This document shows positions 19,357-27,205 of a stretch of 64,000 nt of DNA, in pieces. Source of the stretch: Rhizobium sp. N324 (lineage in GTDB: Bacteria > Pseudomonadota > Alphaproteobacteria > Rhizobiales > Rhizobiaceae); NCBI RefSeq assembly GCF_001664485.1, contig NZ_CP013630.1, positions 2,421,001-2,485,000 on the forward strand, written 5' to 3'. The stretch's first letter is position 1. Every line of letters starts with the position of its first letter. The position numbers were made by a program, and so were the translations under genes. Under the pieces are notes generated by a model. That model saw nothing but the letters and a program-made list of their open reading frames with translations. It was not told the DNA's origin and ran no database searches.

Positions 19357-19842
19357 TTAGTTCTTCTCAAGCGGCCGTTGTTTCCCCTTCGAGGCTTTGG
19401 CGTTCACCGGGCGTTTGCGCACCTCGGTCTTTTTCGACGGCATCGCCTGCACTGTCTCCGCCTCTACGGTCCTGCAAGCCTCCGTCTCGCCCCTGCCCTT
19501 GGCCGCCTTGGCGACCAGCTCGTCAAGACGCTTCAGCTCCTCCTCGTCGAGGTTCTCAATGCCGATGAAGCGGTTCTCGGCATGGCTCGTCAGGATGATT
19601 TCGTTGAGTTTGGCCTGGATCGCCCTGGTGTCGCGCGTCTGGGCGTTCTGCAGCACGAAGACCATCAGGAAGGTGATGATCGTCGTGCCGGTGTTGATGA
19701 CCAACTGCCAGGTTTCCGAATAATCGAAGAAGGGACCGAGTGCCGCCCAGATGATGACGGCGATGAGCGCCAGGATGAAGACAATGGGTTTGCCCGCCCA
19801 TTCCGAGACCTTGGTTGCGAAGTGGGCAAACAGATGCTTCAT
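19357..19842 (-). CDS. Low-affinity iron permease family (PF04120-like) membrane protein
   Basis: The 161-residue protein has two transmembrane helices (PIVFILALIAVIIWAALGPF and LVINTGTTIITFLMVFVLQN). The family signature FLMVFVLQNAQTRDTRAIQAK, LNEII and AENRFIGIENL follows, then a basic Lys/Arg-rich tail of about 45 residues. Iron transport is assigned only by family name and is not well established for the bacterial members. ATG 19842 has GAGG five to six bases upstream; the GTG two codons earlier would overlap the ribosome binding site. Confidence 0.85.
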   Translation of the reverse strand: MKHLFAHFATKVSEWAGKPIVFILALIAVIIWAALGPFFDYSETWQLVINTGTTIITFLMVFVLQNAQTRDTRAIQAKLNEIILTSHAENRFIGIENLDEEELKRLDELVAKAAKGRGETEACRTVEAETVQAMPSKKTEVRKRPVNAKASKGKQRPLEKN

Positions 19843-19928
19843 CGACACCTCTGAAATCCTCCCAAAAAGCCGGTCACAAATAACGCGGCGAGAGGTCTCG
19901 AGGTTCCGGGAACTGGTGAAGCTTACCT

Positions 19929-19958
19929 CCGGGGATCACGAGAATTCGAGATCCCCGG
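19929..19958. other. Hairpin between two minus-strand genes
   Basis: CCGGGGATC (19929-19937) and GATCCCCGG (19950-19958) form a perfect 9-bp stem just downstream of the DUF2189 stop. On the minus strand no T run follows, so it is a weak candidate for a terminator or an mRNA-stabilising structure. Confidence 0.5.
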
Positions 19959-19968
19959 AAATGTTTGA

Positions 19969-20772
19969 CTACGCGGCTTCCCGCGCAATCAGCTTACGAT
20001 AAAGATGCCAGGTCGCATGGCCGAGGATGGGAATGACGAGCGCAAGCCCGGCAAAGACCGGGATCGTGCCGATGACGAGCAGGGTTGCGACGATCAGGCC
20101 CCAGAGCAGCACCGGCACCGGATTGGCGATCGTCGCGCGGATCGAGGCGACGACGGCGGCCACCGCGCCGACATCGCGGTCGAGCAACAGCGGAAAGGTG
20201 ATGACGGTCGTCGCCAGCACGACGAGCGCGAAGACGAAGCCGATCAGATTGCCCCAGATGATCAACTGCATGCCTTCGGGCGTGCCGAAGACCTGGCGGA
20301 AGAAATCCGCCATGCTGCGGGGAAATACTTCGCCGAGCAGATTGCTGTAGAGCGTCTGCGCCGTCACCAGCCAGACGACGAAAAGGCCGCAAAGCATCAG
20401 CCCGACCGCGACGATCGACGGCAGCGCCGGCGAATGGCGCACCTCGAGCGCATGCGTCCACGAGGTGTCGACGCCGGCCTCGCGCCGGCGGCTGATCTCA
20501 TAGAGGCCGATCGCTGCGATCGGGCCGATCAGCACGAAACCTGCCATCAGCGGAAAGACCATCGGCAAAAGATTGGCGCCGGATGTCCACAATGTCAGGA
20601 AGACGCCGGCAATCGGGTACATCAGGCACAGGAACACGTAGTGGGACGGTTTCTCCATGAAATCGTCGTAACCGCGCTTCAGCGCGTCGAAGACGTCGGC
20701 GATACCGATGCGATTGACAACGGGCCGCGCGAAGTTTTCGCCTGCACCCGTCATGACATGAAATGCCGCCAT
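19969..20772 (-). CDS. DUF2189 family integral membrane protein
   Basis: The 267-aa protein has about six membrane segments: VFLCLMYPIAGVFLTLW, LLPMVFPLMAGFVLIGPIAA, IVAVGLMLCGLFVVWLV, LIIWGNLIGFVFALVVLATT, PVPVLLWGLIVATLLVIGTI and VFAGLALVIPILGHATWHLY. Conserved family blocks are ALKRGYDDFMEKPSHY, GPIAAIGLYEISRR and the closing GHATWHLYRKLI. The function is unknown. ATG 20772 is preceded by a textbook GAGGAGGAG, so the upstream open frame is not used. Confidence 0.88.
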   Translation of the reverse strand: MAAFHVMTGAGENFARPVVNRIGIADVFDALKRGYDDFMEKPSHYVFLCLMYPIAGVFLTLWTSGANLLPMVFPLMAGFVLIGPIAAIGLYEISRRREAGVDTSWTHALEVRHSPALPSIVAVGLMLCGLFVVWLVTAQTLYSNLLGEVFPRSMADFFRQVFGTPEGMQLIIWGNLIGFVFALVVLATTVITFPLLLDRDVGAVAAVVASIRATIANPVPVLLWGLIVATLLVIGTIPVFAGLALVIPILGHATWHLYRKLIAREAA

Positions 20773-20950
20773 GGCTTTCTCCTCCTCAGCCGAGACCTGG
20801 TCGGCGGCGGACACGCAATCGGCGGGGCAAGCCGACACGAAATCCGCAACCGGCACTGGAGCAATATAGCAAACCAAAACGGCCGTGTCGCTCTCTCCCT
20901 TCACATCCCCTCTTGACATCGCGGGCAAGCCTTCTCACATCGGCGGCACT

Positions 20951-21505
20951 ATGAAAGCCTCAGACGCAGATATCCTCATCATCCCCGGCTACACCAATTC
21001 CGGTCCTGGCCACTGGCAGAGCCGCTGGGAGGCAAAGCTCAGCACGGCGCGGCGCGTCGAACAGGCCGAATGGACCAAACCGGTCCGAGAGGACTGGATC
21101 GCCCGTATCGCCGAGGAGGTCAACGCCTCGACACGCCCGGTCGTTCTCATCGCCCATTCGCTGGGCGTGGCCTCGACTGTGCATGCCATCCCGCATTTCC
21201 GCAAGCCGGTGGCGGGCGCCTTCTTCGTCGCCCCGCCCGATGTCGCCAATCCCGACATCCGGCCGAAGCACCTGATGACCTTCGGCCCCTATCCGCGCGA
21301 TCCGCTGCCCTTCCCGTCGATCACGGTGGCGAGCCGCAACGATCCGTTCGGCAGCTACGAACATGCCGACGATATCGCCAGCAGCTGGGGCTCCTTCCTC
21401 GTCGATGCCGGCGAGGCAGGCCATATCAATGCCGATTCCGGTCACGGTCCCTGGCCCGAGGGCACGATGGTCTTTGCCCAGTTTCTCAGCCGGCTCTCCG
21501 CCTGA
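20951..21505 (+). CDS. RBBP9/YdeN family alpha/beta hydrolase
   Basis: The 184-residue serine hydrolase is of the RBBP9/YdeN type. ILIIPGYTNSGPGHWQSRWE is the family opening, IAHSLGV holds the nucleophile Ser, SRNDPFGS the catalytic Asp, and AGHINADSGHGPWPEG the catalytic His. The physiological substrate is unknown. Start ATG 20951 gives the normal family N-terminus; a GTG at 20885 is possible but would add residues not typical of the family. Confidence 0.88.
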   Translation: MKASDADILIIPGYTNSGPGHWQSRWEAKLSTARRVEQAEWTKPVREDWIARIAEEVNASTRPVVLIAHSLGVASTVHAIPHFRKPVAGAFFVAPPDVANPDIRPKHLMTFGPYPRDPLPFPSITVASRNDPFGSYEHADDIASSWGSFLVDAGEAGHINADSGHGPWPEGTMVFAQFLSRLSA

Positions 21506-21600
21506 TCAGCAAAACCGGCTTTCTCGTTAATTAAGCGGATGCTTTCTAAGTCTTTCTTAATGGAATGACAGCAGACTGCACCGAGATGAATTAAGCGAGA

Positions 21601-23886
21601 ATGCCCGTGAAGAAAGCCCATCCACAGGCCGATGATCCCGCAGCGGCCAAGGCAGGCGTCGGCAACGGGGCGGATGACGATTCCGACCTGGCGGAGCGGG
21701 AGAGCCGGTGGAACCATGCGCTCGTCGGCTCCGGCCTTGGCGTCTGGGACCACAATTACCGTCTCGGCCGGAAATATTATTCCGAGACGTGGAAGACCAT
21801 GCGCGGCATGGCGCCCGACGAGGAGGCCGCCGGCGATTACGACGCCTGGCTGGCCCTCGTCCATCCCGATGACCGCGATTTCGTCGTCCATGCCATCGAC
21901 CGGCAGAATGCCGGCGATCCGGATTTCCAGATCTTCGAATATCGCGAGCGCCACAGGGACGGCCACTGGATGTGGATCGACTGCCGCGGCGCCTGCGTGG
22001 AATGGGACGAGAGCGGCGTGCCGACCCGCATCGTCGGCACGGATACGGATATCACCGCCCGGAAGGAGGCCGAGGATACGCTCTCGCGCCTGTCGCGCCG
22101 GCTCGATCTGGCGCTGGAGATTTCCCGCATCGGCGTCTTCGAGGCGGATATCGAGAATGATACCGTCGAATGGGACGAGCGCCTCATCGCCATTTACGGT
22201 CTGAAGGGCGCCTCGCGTCCGATCGCCAGCGACATCTGGGCGAAAAGCCTGCATCCCGACGATCGCGAGCGCGTGCTGGGCCTGTCCGACCGCAGCGTCG
22301 AAAGCGGCAGTGATTTCCAGCAGGAATACCGCATCATCCGCGGCGACGGCGCCGAACGTGTCATCCGCGCCAGCTCGGCCTTCTTCGTCGACGGCAACGG
22401 CCACCGCAAGCTGATCGGCGCCAATTGGGACGTCACCGATGAGGTCGCGCTCCGCAACGAATTGCAGCGCGCCAAGGATCTGGCCGAGGCCCACAACCGC
22501 GAACTCGAAGCCGCCAAGGAGAGCATCGAGCGCCTGGCGCTGCACGATTATCTCACCGGCCTGCCGAATCGCCGCTATCTCGACAAGATGCTGGGCGAGC
22601 GCTCGGCCGAATGCCGGGCCAAGGGCCTGGGGCTGGCCATCCTGCATATCGATCTCGACCGCTTCAAACAGATCAACGACACGCTCGGCCACCGGGCGGG
22701 CGATGCCATGCTCCAGCATGCCGCAAGCGTGCTCAGACATTCCGTCCGCGCCGCCGATTTCGTGGCCCGCATTGGCGGCGACGAATTCGTCATCCTGTGC
22801 ACCGTCGATCCGGCGTCGAAGAAGATCGCCGGCCTTGCCGAACGTATCATTCGCGAATTGCGCAAACCGGTGAGATATGAAGGGCACGACTGCCGTTTCG
22901 GGGCCAGCATCGGCATCGCCGTCGACAGCGGACCGACGCTCGATGCCAAGCAGACGCTGCTCGATGCCGATATCGCGCTCTATCGCGCCAAGGGTCTGGG
23001 CCGCAACCGCTTCGAATTTTTCTCGGCCTCTGCCCGCCGCGACGTCATCTCGGCCAAGCACCTCGCCGACGAGATCCTGATCGGCCTCGAGCGCAATGAA
23101 TTCGTGCCCTTCTATCAGCTGCAGTTCGATGCCCGCACGCTCGATGTCGTCGGCGTCGAAACACTTGCCCGCTGGCAGCACCCGGTGCACGGGCTGCTGG
23201 CGCCAGACCGTTTCCTCGATATCGCCGAGGATCTCGACGTCGTCTCGACCATCGACGCCCTGATCCTGGAGCGCGCCATCGCCGATCGCCGCGCCTGGAT
23301 CAAGGACGGGCTGGCCGTTCCGAAGATATCGGTCAACGTTTCCGCCCGGCGGCTTGCCGATCCCGATCTCGGCAAGAAGCTTCGCGCCCTGAAGATCCAG
23401 CCCGGCACCTTCGCCTTCGAATTGCTGGAATCGATCTCGCTCGACGATTGCGACGAGGCGGTCGCCGCCAACCTGAAAAAACTGCGCAAGCTCGGCATCG
23501 ACATCCAGATCGATGATTTCGGCACCGGCCATGCCTCGATCGTCAGTCTGCTGCGCTTGAGCCCGAAGACGCTGAAGATCGACCGCGAGCTGATCCGCAT
23601 GCTGCCGCAATCGGCCGAGCAGCGCAAACTCGTCGGCTCGATCATCGATATCGGCCGCTCGCTGAATATCCTCGTCATCGCCGAGGGTGTCGAGACTTCA
23701 GATCATATCCGCATTCTCGAAGAACTCGATTGCGACACGCTGCAGGGTTATGCGCTGGCCCGGCCGATGCCGGCCATGCAGATCCCCTCCTTCATCCGTG
23801 CCGGCAGCTGGCGCCACGGGCAGGTCGCCGCGCGCGCCCTGCAGACGCATCTCCGTCGCGCGCTGCGAAGCAGAGCCGCCAAATAA
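21601..23886 (+). CDS. PAS-PAS-GGDEF-EAL cyclic-di-GMP turnover protein
   Basis: The 761-aa soluble protein has two PAS domains (about 35-155 and 165-285), a GGDEF domain and an EAL domain. The cyclase motif GGDEF (392-396) is intact, and RAAD at 383-386 is a canonical inhibitory I-site five residues upstream. In the EAL domain the signature reads ETL (520-522). The other catalytic elements are present: NVSARRL, IDDFGTGH, LKIDREL, AEGVET and LQGY. Both synthesis and breakdown of c-di-GMP are therefore plausible, with PAS domains sensing an unknown signal. No transmembrane helix is seen. Confidence 0.93.
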   Translation: MPVKKAHPQADDPAAAKAGVGNGADDDSDLAERESRWNHALVGSGLGVWDHNYRLGRKYYSETWKTMRGMAPDEEAAGDYDAWLALVHPDDRDFVVHAIDRQNAGDPDFQIFEYRERHRDGHWMWIDCRGACVEWDESGVPTRIVGTDTDITARKEAEDTLSRLSRRLDLALEISRIGVFEADIENDTVEWDERLIAIYGLKGASRPIASDIWAKSLHPDDRERVLGLSDRSVESGSDFQQEYRIIRGDGAERVIRASSAFFVDGNGHRKLIGANWDVTDEVALRNELQRAKDLAEAHNRELEAAKESIERLALHDYLTGLPNRRYLDKMLGERSAECRAKGLGLAILHIDLDRFKQINDTLGHRAGDAMLQHAASVLRHSVRAADFVARIGGDEFVILCTVDPASKKIAGLAERIIRELRKPVRYEGHDCRFGASIGIAVDSGPTLDAKQTLLDADIALYRAKGLGRNRFEFFSASARRDVISAKHLADEILIGLERNEFVPFYQLQFDARTLDVVGVETLARWQHPVHGLLAPDRFLDIAEDLDVVSTIDALILERAIADRRAWIKDGLAVPKISVNVSARRLADPDLGKKLRALKIQPGTFAFELLESISLDDCDEAVAANLKKLRKLGIDIQIDDFGTGHASIVSLLRLSPKTLKIDRELIRMLPQSAEQRKLVGSIIDIGRSLNILVIAEGVETSDHIRILEELDCDTLQGYALARPMPAMQIPSFIRAGSWRHGQVAARALQTHLRRALRSRAAK

Positions 23887-23990
23887 ACATCTGCACAAGC
23901 AGCCCGCCATTTCGCCGTCATTTCACCGTACAGGAAAAGGCGCTAAACTCGTCCTGCGAATTCATTCGATTCTCTTGGCGGTATTCCGTA

Positions 23991-24024
23991 AAATCCGGAA
24001 CGGGCCATGAAATCCGGAAACGGG
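23991..24024. repeat. Short direct repeat in the purC leader
   Basis: AAATCCGGAA occurs at 23991-24000 and again at 24010-24019, each followed by a CGGG-rich tract. Nineteen bases separate the starts, close to two helical turns, so a regulator site is conceivable. Confidence 0.4.
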
Positions 24025-24134
24025 GGAAGCAACGACAGGCGGATTGTGAAACCTACTCTTTTCCTTTAAGGGGACGCCACGAGATCGATCCACTCGCGCT
24101 ATCCCAAGAGCGCCAACAATAGAGAATGACCACG

Positions 24135-24899
24135 ATGAACCGTCGCCGCCGTATCTACGAGGGCAAGGCAAAGATTCTGTATGAGGGTCCGGAACCGGGC
24201 ACTTTGATCCAGTTCTTCAAGGACGATGCCACTGCCTTCAACAAGAAGAAACACGAAGTCATCGACGGCAAGGGCGTCCTCAACAACCGCATTTCCGAAT
24301 ATATCTTCAGCCATCTGAACAAGATCGGCATCCCCACCCATTTCATCCGCCGGCTCAATATGCGCGAGCAGCTGATCAAGGAAGTGGAGATGATCCCGCT
24401 GGAGATCGTCGTGCGCAACGTCGCCGCCGGCTCGCTCGCCAAGCGTCTCGGCATCGACGAAGGCGTGGTGCTGCCACGCTCGATCATCGAATTCTATTAC
24501 AAGTCCGACGCGCTCGACGATCCGATGGTCTCCGAAGAGCATATCACCGCCTTCGGCTGGGCCAATCCGGCCGAGCTCGACGACATCATGGCGCTTGCCA
24601 TCCGCGTCAACGACTTCATGACCGGCCTGTTCCTCGGCGTCGGCATCCAGCTCGTCGACTTCAAGATCGAATGCGGCCGCCTCTTCGAAGGCGATCTGAT
24701 GCGCATCATCCTCGCCGACGAGATCTCACCGGACAGCTGCCGGCTCTGGGATATCGAGACCCATGAGAAGATGGATAAGGACCGCTTCCGCCGCGATCTC
24801 GGCGGTTTGCTCGAAGCCTATTCCGAAGTTGCGCGCCGTCTCGGCATCATCAATGAAAACGAGCCTGTGCGCGGCACCGGCCCGGTTCTGGTCAAGTAA
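24135..24899 (+). CDS. purC: SAICAR synthetase (phosphoribosylaminoimidazole-succinocarboxamide synthase)
   Basis: The 254-residue enzyme joins aspartate to CAIR with ATP in purine synthesis. Motifs are [30 protein letters not shown], the long [18 protein letters not shown] block, and [10 protein letters not shown] followed by [18 protein letters not shown] 24135 (MNRRRR) is chosen over ATG 24126 because homologues usually begin there and an AGAGA sequence precedes it at a better distance. The purS gene follows 15 bases later. Confidence 0.96.
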   Translation: MNRRRRIYEGKAKILYEGPEPGTLIQFFKDDATAFNKKKHEVIDGKGVLNNRISEYIFSHLNKIGIPTHFIRRLNMREQLIKEVEMIPLEIVVRNVAAGSLAKRLGIDEGVVLPRSIIEFYYKSDALDDPMVSEEHITAFGWANPAELDDIMALAIRVNDFMTGLFLGVGIQLVDFKIECGRLFEGDLMRIILADEISPDSCRLWDIETHEKMDKDRFRRDLGGLLEAYSEVARRLGIINENEPVRGTGPVLVK

Positions 24900-24914
24900 G
24901 GCAGGAAAGACAAA

Positions 24915-25157
24915 GTGATCAAGGCTCGTGTCACCGTCACGCTGAAAAACGGCGTTCTCGATCCGCAGGGCAAGGCCATCGAAGGCGCGCTCGGCGCCCT
25001 CGGCTTCTCGGGCGTCGGCCACATCAGACAGGGCAAGGTCTTCGACCTTGAGCTGGAAAGCGCCGACAAGGCCAAGGCCGAAGCCGACCTCAAGGCCATG
25101 TGCGAAAAGCTCCTCGCCAACACGGTGATCGAGAACTACGCGATCGCAATCGACTGA
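24915..25157 (+). CDS. purS: FGAM synthase subunit PurS
   Basis: The 80-residue small subunit of the three-part formylglycinamidine ribonucleotide synthase (PurS, PurQ, PurL) starts with GTG after AGGAAAG. MIKARVTVTLKNGVLDPQGK and the closing LLANTVIENYAIAID match the family. It bridges PurQ and PurL and helps channel ammonia. Here it is separated from purQ by the kptA gene. Confidence 0.95.
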   Translation: MIKARVTVTLKNGVLDPQGKAIEGALGALGFSGVGHIRQGKVFDLELESADKAKAEADLKAMCEKLLANTVIENYAIAID

Positions 25158-25200
25158 CGATCGCCGCCCGTCATCCGGCGGACTTTGAGGATTTGGCGTC

Positions 25201-25755
25201 ATGACGCAGGCAGAGCTGGAGACGGAAGTCTCGAAATATATGAGCTATGTTTTGCGTCATGCGCCTGAAGCCGCCGGTTTGACGCTTGATGCCGAGGGCT
25301 GGGTCTCGTTCGATGAACTTGAAAAAGCGCTGACGTCGAAATACGACGTTTCCCGCGCCGATATTGTCGCGGTCGTCGAAAACAATCCGAAGAAGCGCTT
25401 CACCCTTATCGACAACAGAATTCGCGCCAATCAGGGTCATAGCGTCGACGTCGACCTCGCATTGAACCCGGTGGAACCGCCTGCCACGCTTTTTCACGGC
25501 ACGTCCCTGGCGAACTGGCAATCGATCGAGCGCGAAGGCTTGCAGAAGATGCAGCGCCACCACGTTCATCTCTCGGCGGATGTCGAAACCGCGAAAATCG
25601 TCGCAACGCGCCGCAAGGGTGAATATCTCATCCTGCGTGTGGATGCGGCCCGCATGTTTTCAGAGGGTCATTCTTTCTTTGTCTCCGACAATGGAGTATG
25701 GCTCGCCGAAAGCGTTCCAGTTCAATATCTTTCGCCAGACGCGGGGACCCCATGA
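25201..25755 (+). CDS. kptA: RNA 2'-phosphotransferase (KptA/Tpt1 family)
   Basis: The 184-aa enzyme transfers an internal RNA 2'-phosphate to NAD, giving ADP-ribose 1'',2''-cyclic phosphate. The full domain is visible: N-terminal winged-helix part [13 protein letters not shown] with R19-H20, the RANQGHS motif (R75 to S81), [19 protein letters not shown] and the closing [19 protein letters not shown]. In eukaryotes the enzyme finishes tRNA splicing; the bacterial substrate is uncertain. It lies 43 bases after purS with its own GAGGA site, and its stop overlaps the purQ start (ATGA), so it appears embedded in the purine operon. Confidence 0.92.
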   Translation: MTQAELETEVSKYMSYVLRHAPEAAGLTLDAEGWVSFDELEKALTSKYDVSRADIVAVVENNPKKRFTLIDNRIRANQGHSVDVDLALNPVEPPATLFHGTSLANWQSIEREGLQKMQRHHVHLSADVETAKIVATRRKGEYLILRVDAARMFSEGHSFFVSDNGVWLAESVPVQYLSPDAGTP

Positions 25756-26423
25756 AATCAGCCGTCGTTCAACTTCCGGGCCTCAACCGCGACCGCGACA
25801 TGATCGCCGCCTTGACCAAGATTTCCGGAAAACCGCCGGTGACGATCTGGCAGACGGAAACCGAGATCCCCGATGTCGACCTGATCGTCATCCCCGGCGG
25901 CTTCTCCTATGGCGATTACCTGCGCTGCGGCGCGATTGCCGCCCGCATGCCGGTCATGCGGGCGATCATCGACAAGGCGGCAAAGGGCGTGAAAGTGCTC
26001 GGCGTCTGCAACGGCTTCCAGATTCTCGTCGAGGCCGGCCTGCTGCCTGGCGCGCTGATGCGCAATGCCTCGCTGAAATTCGTCTGCCGCGAGATCAAGC
26101 TTGAAGTCGTCAATGCCGAAACGGATTTCACCCGCGCTTATGCGCAGGGCCAGGTCATCCGCAGCCCGGTCGCCCATCACGACGGCAATTATTTCGCCGA
26201 CGAAGCCACGCTGGCCAGGATCGAAGGCAATGGCCAGATCGTCTTCCGTTATGCCGAGGGCACCAACCCGAACGGCTCGATCAACGACATCGCCGGCGTG
26301 ATGAACGAAAAAGGCAACGTGCTCGGCATGATGCCGCATCCGGAAAACCTGATCGAAGCCGCCCATGGCGGGTCGGACGGCCGCGGCCTCTTCGCCTCGG
26401 CGCTCGACGTCGTCGCTGCTTGA
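25752..26423 (+). CDS. purQ: FGAM synthase glutaminase subunit PurQ
   Basis: The 223-residue class I glutamine amidotransferase supplies ammonia to Pur[17 protein letters not shown] opens the protein, [18 protein letters not shown] follows, the nucleophile is C86 in GVCNGFQIL, and the His/Glu pair lies in [10 protein letters not shown]. Its ATG overlaps the kptA stop by four bases, so its translation probably depends on kptA. Confidence 0.96.
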   Translation: MKSAVVQLPGLNRDRDMIAALTKISGKPPVTIWQTETEIPDVDLIVIPGGFSYGDYLRCGAIAARMPVMRAIIDKAAKGVKVLGVCNGFQILVEAGLLPGALMRNASLKFVCREIKLEVVNAETDFTRAYAQGQVIRSPVAHHDGNYFADEATLARIEGNGQIVFRYAEGTNPNGSINDIAGVMNEKGNVLGMMPHPENLIEAAHGGSDGRGLFASALDVVAA

Positions 26424-26443
26424 GCTTGGCTGGAGCAAGATCG

Positions 26444-26842
26444 ATGCGCGTTTACGTCACCATCGCCAACGCCGCCCTGCTTGCCGCTCTCGCAGCCATG
26501 GCTGCGGCCTGCCAGTCCACGCCGGCGCCGTCAGGTCCGAACCGGGCCGCGCTGCCGACGATGGAGCGCGTTGCGCTCGGCGCCAATGCCTGCTGGTTCA
26601 AGTCGGGCGATCCGGCCTTTGCTGCTTACAAGCTCGCGCCGGAGCTCAATTCCTTCTCCGGCCGCCCGCGCATCCTGCTCGTCCATAAGGGCAGCCCGGA
26701 AAGCCGGCCGCTGCTCGTCGTCCAGGCCGAGGGAAGCCCGGCGCGTTTGCAAGCCTTCGGCCCGGTGATGTCGGAACCGGTCGCCGGCCGCATTGCCGCC
26801 GACGTCAATCGCTGGTCGGCAGGCAACAAGGCCTGCAACTGA
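26444..26842 (+). CDS. Small putative lipoprotein, unknown function
   Basis: The 132-residue protein starts at ATG 26444 with GGAG eight bases before it. The N-terminus VTIANAALLAALAAMAAACQ is a lipoprotein signal with lipobox-like AAAC, so it is probably anchored in a membrane facing the periplasm. The mature part contains two more cysteines (NACWFKSG and NKACN), possibly paired. I do not recognise the family. It follows purQ by 20 bases and may ride on that transcript. Confidence 0.78.
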   Translation: MRVYVTIANAALLAALAAMAAACQSTPAPSGPNRAALPTMERVALGANACWFKSGDPAFAAYKLAPELNSFSGRPRILLVHKGSPESRPLLVVQAEGSPARLQAFGPVMSEPVAGRIAADVNRWSAGNKACN

Positions 26843-26866
26843 TCGCTGCCGGCAATCCCCGCGGGA

Positions 26867-27124
26867 TCAATCCCAGAAGAACGACTTGCTGATTTCGCGC
26901 GCGGCGTCGGACTGCGACACGCCGATATCCTTGAGTTCGCTCGCCGTCAGGCCTCTCAGCGCCCGGCGGCCTTCCCGCTTCTGATGCCAGACAAGCACCG
27001 CCGCCCAGATCCGCCCCAAGCGAGTCGTCGCCTTGGCAGGTGCGTCGGGAAGGACGATCTGCCTCCTGTCTTCATAGGAGACAATCGGTACAATTGGCAT
27101 TTTGATCTCAGGCAAGGCAGACAT
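26867..27124 (-). CDS. DUF1127 small basic protein
   Basis: The 85-residue protein has a C-terminal DUF1127 (YjiS-like) domain: RLGRIWAAVLVWHQKREGRR, ALRGLTASELKDIGVSQSDA, preceded by about 35 non-conserved residues. Some alphaproteobacterial DUF1127 proteins bind RNA and affect small-RNA maturation or stress physiology; the role here is not known. It is divergent from a MocR regulator with only 81 bases between start codons, so it is a likely target of that regulator. Confidence 0.88.
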   Translation of the reverse strand: MSALPEIKMPIVPIVSYEDRRQIVLPDAPAKATTRLGRIWAAVLVWHQKREGRRALRGLTASELKDIGVSQSDAAREISKSFFWD

Positions 27125-27167
27125 TCCAGGAATCCTGTCGGTTATCCATTGGAATTGACTCTTAATC

Positions 27168-27204
27168 TTGACAGAGACAATGTGACAATATAGTCAATTG
27201 TCAC
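27168..27204. promoter_or_regulatory. Candidate operator and promoter of the MocR-type gene
   Basis: A perfect inverted repeat GTGACAAT / ATTGTCAC (27182-27189 and 27197-27204) with a 7-bp centre ends one base before the regulator's ATG. TTGACA at 27168-27173 could serve as a -35 element, and TATAGT at 27189-27194 lies within the palindrome as a possible -10 (15-bp spacing, short). If used, the transcript would be nearly leaderless and the palindrome would be an autoregulatory site. Confidence 0.5.
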
Positions 27205-27205
27205 C

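Noticed and set aside
21442..23610. 722-codon frame antisense to the GGDEF-EAL gene
   Set aside because: It is a shadow of codon bias; the sense strand has all catalytic motifs in order.
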